From Bacteroides sp. (GTDB taxonomy: Bacteria; Bacteroidota; Bacteroidia; Bacteroidales; Muribaculaceae), in the NCBI GenBank assembly GCA_014802265.1, contig JAAVCP010000058.1, positions 1 to 64,000 on the forward strand: DNA of 64,000 nucleotides, written 5' to 3'. The translations under genes were made by a program, and so were the position numbers. Shown piece by piece: positions 61,869-64,000 of the stretch. Every line of letters starts with the position of its first letter. Position 1 is the stretch's first letter. Below the pieces are notes generated by a model. The model was given only the letters and a program-made list of their open reading frames with translations, had not been told where the DNA came from and ran no database searches.

Positions 61869-62242
61869 TCTTTCTCTTCAGCTTCCGGTTTTGGTTCCTC
61901 GTCCTTGCGTGGGGCGAGCAGACGGTCAATGTTTTCTATATAATCAAGTGAGTCGTCGAGATAGAACTGGAGGTCAGGACATTTGCGGAGCACTTGCTTT
62001 ACAGCCTGTGCAAGCTCATATCTGACGGTCTTTGACTGCTTGTTGATATTATCAAGCATATCCTTGCTTTTCTCCGGCGGGAAGATGCTCAGATAAGCTT
62101 TTGCAATACTGAGGTCAGGGCTTACCCTGACTGCACTTACCGACACTAAAACGCCGCCAAGGGTAGCAGTCTGGCGACGGAATATTTCACTCAGCTCCTT
62201 CTGTATGAGCCGTGATATCTTTGCTTGGCGTTTTCCTTCCAT
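61865..62242 (-). CDS. rbfA: Ribosome-binding factor A
   Basis: A 125-residue KH-like protein that binds the 30S subunit and helps mature the 5' end of 16S rRNA, needed for growth in the cold. The N-terminal RQAKISRLIQKELSEIFRRQ and VSAVRVSPDLSIAKAYLSIF are canonical, as is PDLQFYLDDSLDYIENID near the C terminus. A short acidic tail (KPEAEEKE) closes the protein. It lies between an O-methyltransferase gene (14-base gap) and the permease (4-base overlap). Confidence 0.95.
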   Translation of the reverse strand: MEGKRQAKISRLIQKELSEIFRRQTATLGGVLVSVSAVRVSPDLSIAKAYLSIFPPEKSKDMLDNINKQSKTVRYELAQAVKQVLRKCPDLQFYLDDSLDYIENIDRLLAPRKDEEPKPEAEEKE

Positions 62243-62256
62243 GTTTTATCTAACTT

Positions 62257-62955
62257 TTAATTGGTTGTTAAGGAGCCGTTGTTTCCCGGCTTCTTTGTTA
62301 TAACGCCTGAGGGGGCTGTTTCGTTTATTTTGCGTAGAATGGTGAGTCCGTCACGCATGGGTATCATGGCAGTTTCAAGATCCGGGTGATGTGCTGTCAG
62401 ATCATTAAATGCCATTATGCCAAGAGTCTGTGATGAATGTTTTTCATCTGCCACCACATGTCCGTCCCATAGGGTATTGTCAGCTATAATATATCCCCCT
62501 TTGCGGAGAAGTGGCAGGGCGGCATTCAGATAGTCTACATATCGTCGTTTGTCAGCATCAATAAATACAAGGTCGAAGACAGCTCCAGACCATTGCTTCA
62601 TCACTTCCAGTGCGTCGCCGATGTGGAGATGCACCTTGCTGCCGTGAGGGGAGAGGGCAAGATTGTGGAGTATAAACTCTTCCAGTTCATCATCAACCTC
62701 GATGGTGTCTATGGTGGCATCATCAGCAATTCCCTCGGCAATACATAGTGCGGAATATCCGGAGAATGTCCCTAACTCAAGCACCCTTTTTGGACGTATC
62801 ATTGTGGTAAGCATTTTCAGAAGTCGTCCCTGTATGTGTCCTGAGCACATTCGCCCATTGACGAGGCGTAGATTGGTTTGCCGGTCAATATTGTAAAGTT
62901 CAGGAGGCTCGGATGATATGTGGGAATGGATATAGTTTTCAAGAGCAGGGGTCAT
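62257..62955 (-). CDS. Class I SAM-dependent O-methyltransferase
   Basis: A 232-residue methyltransferase of the caffeoyl-CoA/catechol O-methyltransferase type. Motif I is LELGTFSGYSALCIAEG, then TIDTIEVDDELEEF (acid that holds the SAM ribose), HIGDALEVM, and DLVFIDADKRRYVDYLNAA with metal-binding Asp residues, followed by GGYIIADNTLWDGHV. Members methylate small phenolic or unknown substrates using a divalent metal. The last ~25 residues are a hydrophilic extension. Its start overlaps aroQ by 4 bases, a coupled pair. Confidence 0.92.
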   Translation of the reverse strand: MTPALENYIHSHISSEPPELYNIDRQTNLRLVNGRMCSGHIQGRLLKMLTTMIRPKRVLELGTFSGYSALCIAEGIADDATIDTIEVDDELEEFILHNLALSPHGSKVHLHIGDALEVMKQWSGAVFDLVFIDADKRRYVDYLNAALPLLRKGGYIIADNTLWDGHVVADEKHSSQTLGIMAFNDLTAHHPDLETAMIPMRDGLTILRKINETAPSGVITKKPGNNGSLTTN

Positions 62956-63380
62956 GGGATGGGAATCAGGGCACGAAGGGCGAGTTCATAGCCTTTAAGT
63001 CCGAATCCGCATAGCATCCCTTTACAGGCGGGTGCGGTGACTGATTGACGGCGGAACTCTTCGCGTGCGTGTATGTTGGAGATGTGTACTTCAATTACTG
63101 GGAGAGGGATAGAGGCTATTGCATCCGCTATTGCATAGGAGTAGTGGGCGTAGGCACCCGGATTGATTACGATTCCTTCGCAGCCGGGGGTGTTGTATCC
63201 CAGGTCATGGATTTTATCTATTATTTCGCCCTCGCAGTTTGACTGGAAGTATTCGATATCGGTGTGGGGGAAGGTAAACCGTAGATCGGCAAGACAGTCA
63301 TCAAAGGAGGTTGAGCCATAAATTTCAGGCTGACGCTTGCCAAGGAGGTTTAGATTTGGTCCGTTGATTATGCAGATCAT
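62952..63380 (-). CDS. aroQ: Type II 3-dehydroquinate dehydratase
   Basis: A 142-residue dodecameric enzyme of the shikimate pathway that removes water from 3-dehydroquinate. The opening IINGPNLNLLGKRQPEIYGS holds the catalytic Asn/Arg and the flexible-loop Tyr. YFQSNCEGEIIDKIHD, GIVINPGAYAHYSYAIADAI (with substrate-binding Asn and His) and VIEVHISNIHAREEFRRQS complete the active site. Length is standard. It is the first gene of the aroQ-methyltransferase-rbfA-permease operon. Confidence 0.96.
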   Translation of the reverse strand: MICIINGPNLNLLGKRQPEIYGSTSFDDCLADLRFTFPHTDIEYFQSNCEGEIIDKIHDLGYNTPGCEGIVINPGAYAHYSYAIADAIASIPLPVIEVHISNIHAREEFRRQSVTAPACKGMLCGFGLKGYELALRALIPIP

Positions 63381-63400
63381 GGGGCGGGGGAGTGATTAAT

Positions 63401-63490
63401 GCTAAATGATTAAATATAAAAGATTAACAATAAATGATTAAAAATCAGTGAATATAAATAATTAATTAATCTTTCATCATTAATCTTTGA
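63401..63490. repeat. AT-rich intergenic repeats before aroQ
   Basis: ATGATTAAA, ATAAAAGATTAA and ATTAATCTTT recur in direct and inverted order, like those near 41030-41095 and 35157-35254. No gene is seen. The promoter of aroQ may lie in or just beyond this stretch, but no consensus pair is convincing. Confidence 0.5.
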
Positions 63491-63561
63491 TTAAAGGGAT
63501 AGAAATAAAAAATAGCAGCAGGAAACCTAAGTTTACTCTGCTGCTATTCCTCTCTCCTCGG

Positions 63562-63635
63562 CGGTGCGGACGGGACTCGAACCCGCGACCCCTAGCGTGA
63601 CAGGCTAGTATTCTAACCGACTGAACTACCGCACC
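63562..63635 (-). tRNA. tRNA-Asp (anticodon GTC)
   Basis: 74 bases on the minus strand that fold into a cloverleaf. Acceptor GGTGCGG pairs with CCGCACC, the D-arm contains AGTCGGTTAGA, the anticodon stem CTAGC/GCTAG encloses CTGTCAC with anticodon GTC, and the T-arm GCGGG-TTCGAGT-CCCGT is canonical. The 3' CCA is not encoded. A promoter matching the consensus lies upstream. Confidence 0.97.
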
Positions 63636-63720
63636 AAGGTTGGTTTGTTAGGCTTTCGTTCCGTTTCTTTCGGTGAGCTTTTGTTTCGTTTGGGCTACCG
63701 TTTATTTCCCGATTGCGATG

Positions 63721-63752
63721 CAAAATTACTGCCTTTTTTTGATTCCACCAAA
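63721..63752 (-). promoter_or_regulatory. Promoter of tRNA-Asp
   Basis: On the minus strand TTTG (63752-63749), 20 bases, TAATTTTG (63728-63721), a full consensus match. The transcript would start near 63714, about 80 bases before the mature tRNA 5' end at 63635. Confidence 0.7.
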
Positions 63753-64000
63753 TATTTTAGCAACTTTTTTTGAAAAATTTTTAAAATATTTTGTAATTAA
63801 TTGATTTAAAGAGAAATAAAAATTGAAAAAATTTGAAGATTTTTTACTTAATAGTGTGATTTTACCTCAAAAATCATGATTTTTCAAATGGACATCTCTA
63901 AATTTTTCAATTTTTAAAACGAAGCAAGGGGCTCATTTTTTTCTATCGGGTGAAAAATTTTAGTAAAAGCGGCATAATTTTTCCCAACAATGGTATTTAA
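63753..64000. other. AT-rich non-coding stretch at the right edge
   Basis: Very AT-rich sequence with no reading frame, RNA or clear repeat. On the plus strand runs of T and A alternate. It may be the upstream region of a gene outside the window. Confidence 0.5.

Overview
The window looks like chromosome from a member of the Bacteroidales, most probably a Muribaculaceae/Prevotella-like gut organism. This is inferred from gene families largely restricted to the phylum: a DUF2723 membrane protein, a DUF4271-hemD pair, cargo with short type IX secretion (T9SS) C-terminal tails, a C10 protease, TPR-LuxR membrane regulators and a REC/PPDK fusion. Shine-Dalgarno sequences are almost absent. Many promoters fit the Bacteroides consensus TTTG-N19-21-TAnnTTTG. 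The species cannot be fixed from the sequence alone.

Layout. 1-118: 3' end of a 5S rRNA gene and its terminator, so an rRNA operon lies upstream. 0.28-11.4 kb: one rightward block with a DUF2723 protein, a polysaccharide deacetylase, an SDR epimerase, DUF4271, hemD, a REC-PEP/pyruvate-binding fusion and a coiled-coil protein. 11.4-14.4 kb: divergent succinate CoA-transferase and miaB. 14.4-25.3 kb: a membrane-anchored TPR-LuxR regulator divergent from four consecutive exported proteins, the last a C10 cysteine protease. 25.3-27.3 kb: a Lys-rich exported protein and a decayed outer-membrane receptor-like gene. 27.3-33.6 kb: a second TPR-LuxR regulator followed by a giant secreted Fn3/adhesin-like protein behind three direct repeats. 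33.9-44.2 kb: housekeeping genes (tonB-exbD-exbB-pdxJ, CBS protein-nadK, secG, lptE, a sigma54 activator, an acyltransferase, rubrerythrin, an MFS transporter).

44.4-51.0 kb is the accessory island. It holds five full-length paralogues and one remnant of an unnamed small helical protein family. Their 5' halves diverge, while their 3' halves are nearly identical and co-linear without indels. Among them lie the 3' tip of an Rhs-type polymorphic toxin ending in a GIY-YIG-like nuclease domain, a frameshifted AAA-ATPase/PD-(D/E)XK gene that appears to have inserted between a paralogue and the toxin tip, a short YD-repeat-like scrap and an unknown 278-residue protein. I read this as a degraded and shuffling toxin/immunity cassette array. 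The immunity role is an inference.

51.1-55.9 kb: a galactose operon (beta-galactosidase, galK, galM). 56.0-63.4 kb: xerD, a methyltransferase-like protein and YfhO in one overlapping operon, then an Lrp regulator, and a permease-rbfA-O-methyltransferase-aroQ set with 4-bp overlaps. A tRNA-Asp with its promoter and an AT-rich non-coding stretch close the window.

Two themes recur. The first is membrane TPR-LuxR regulators placed next to T9SS cargo, each pair with its own operator-like repeats. The second is perfect or near-perfect inverted repeats between convergent genes, probably acting as bidirectional terminators.
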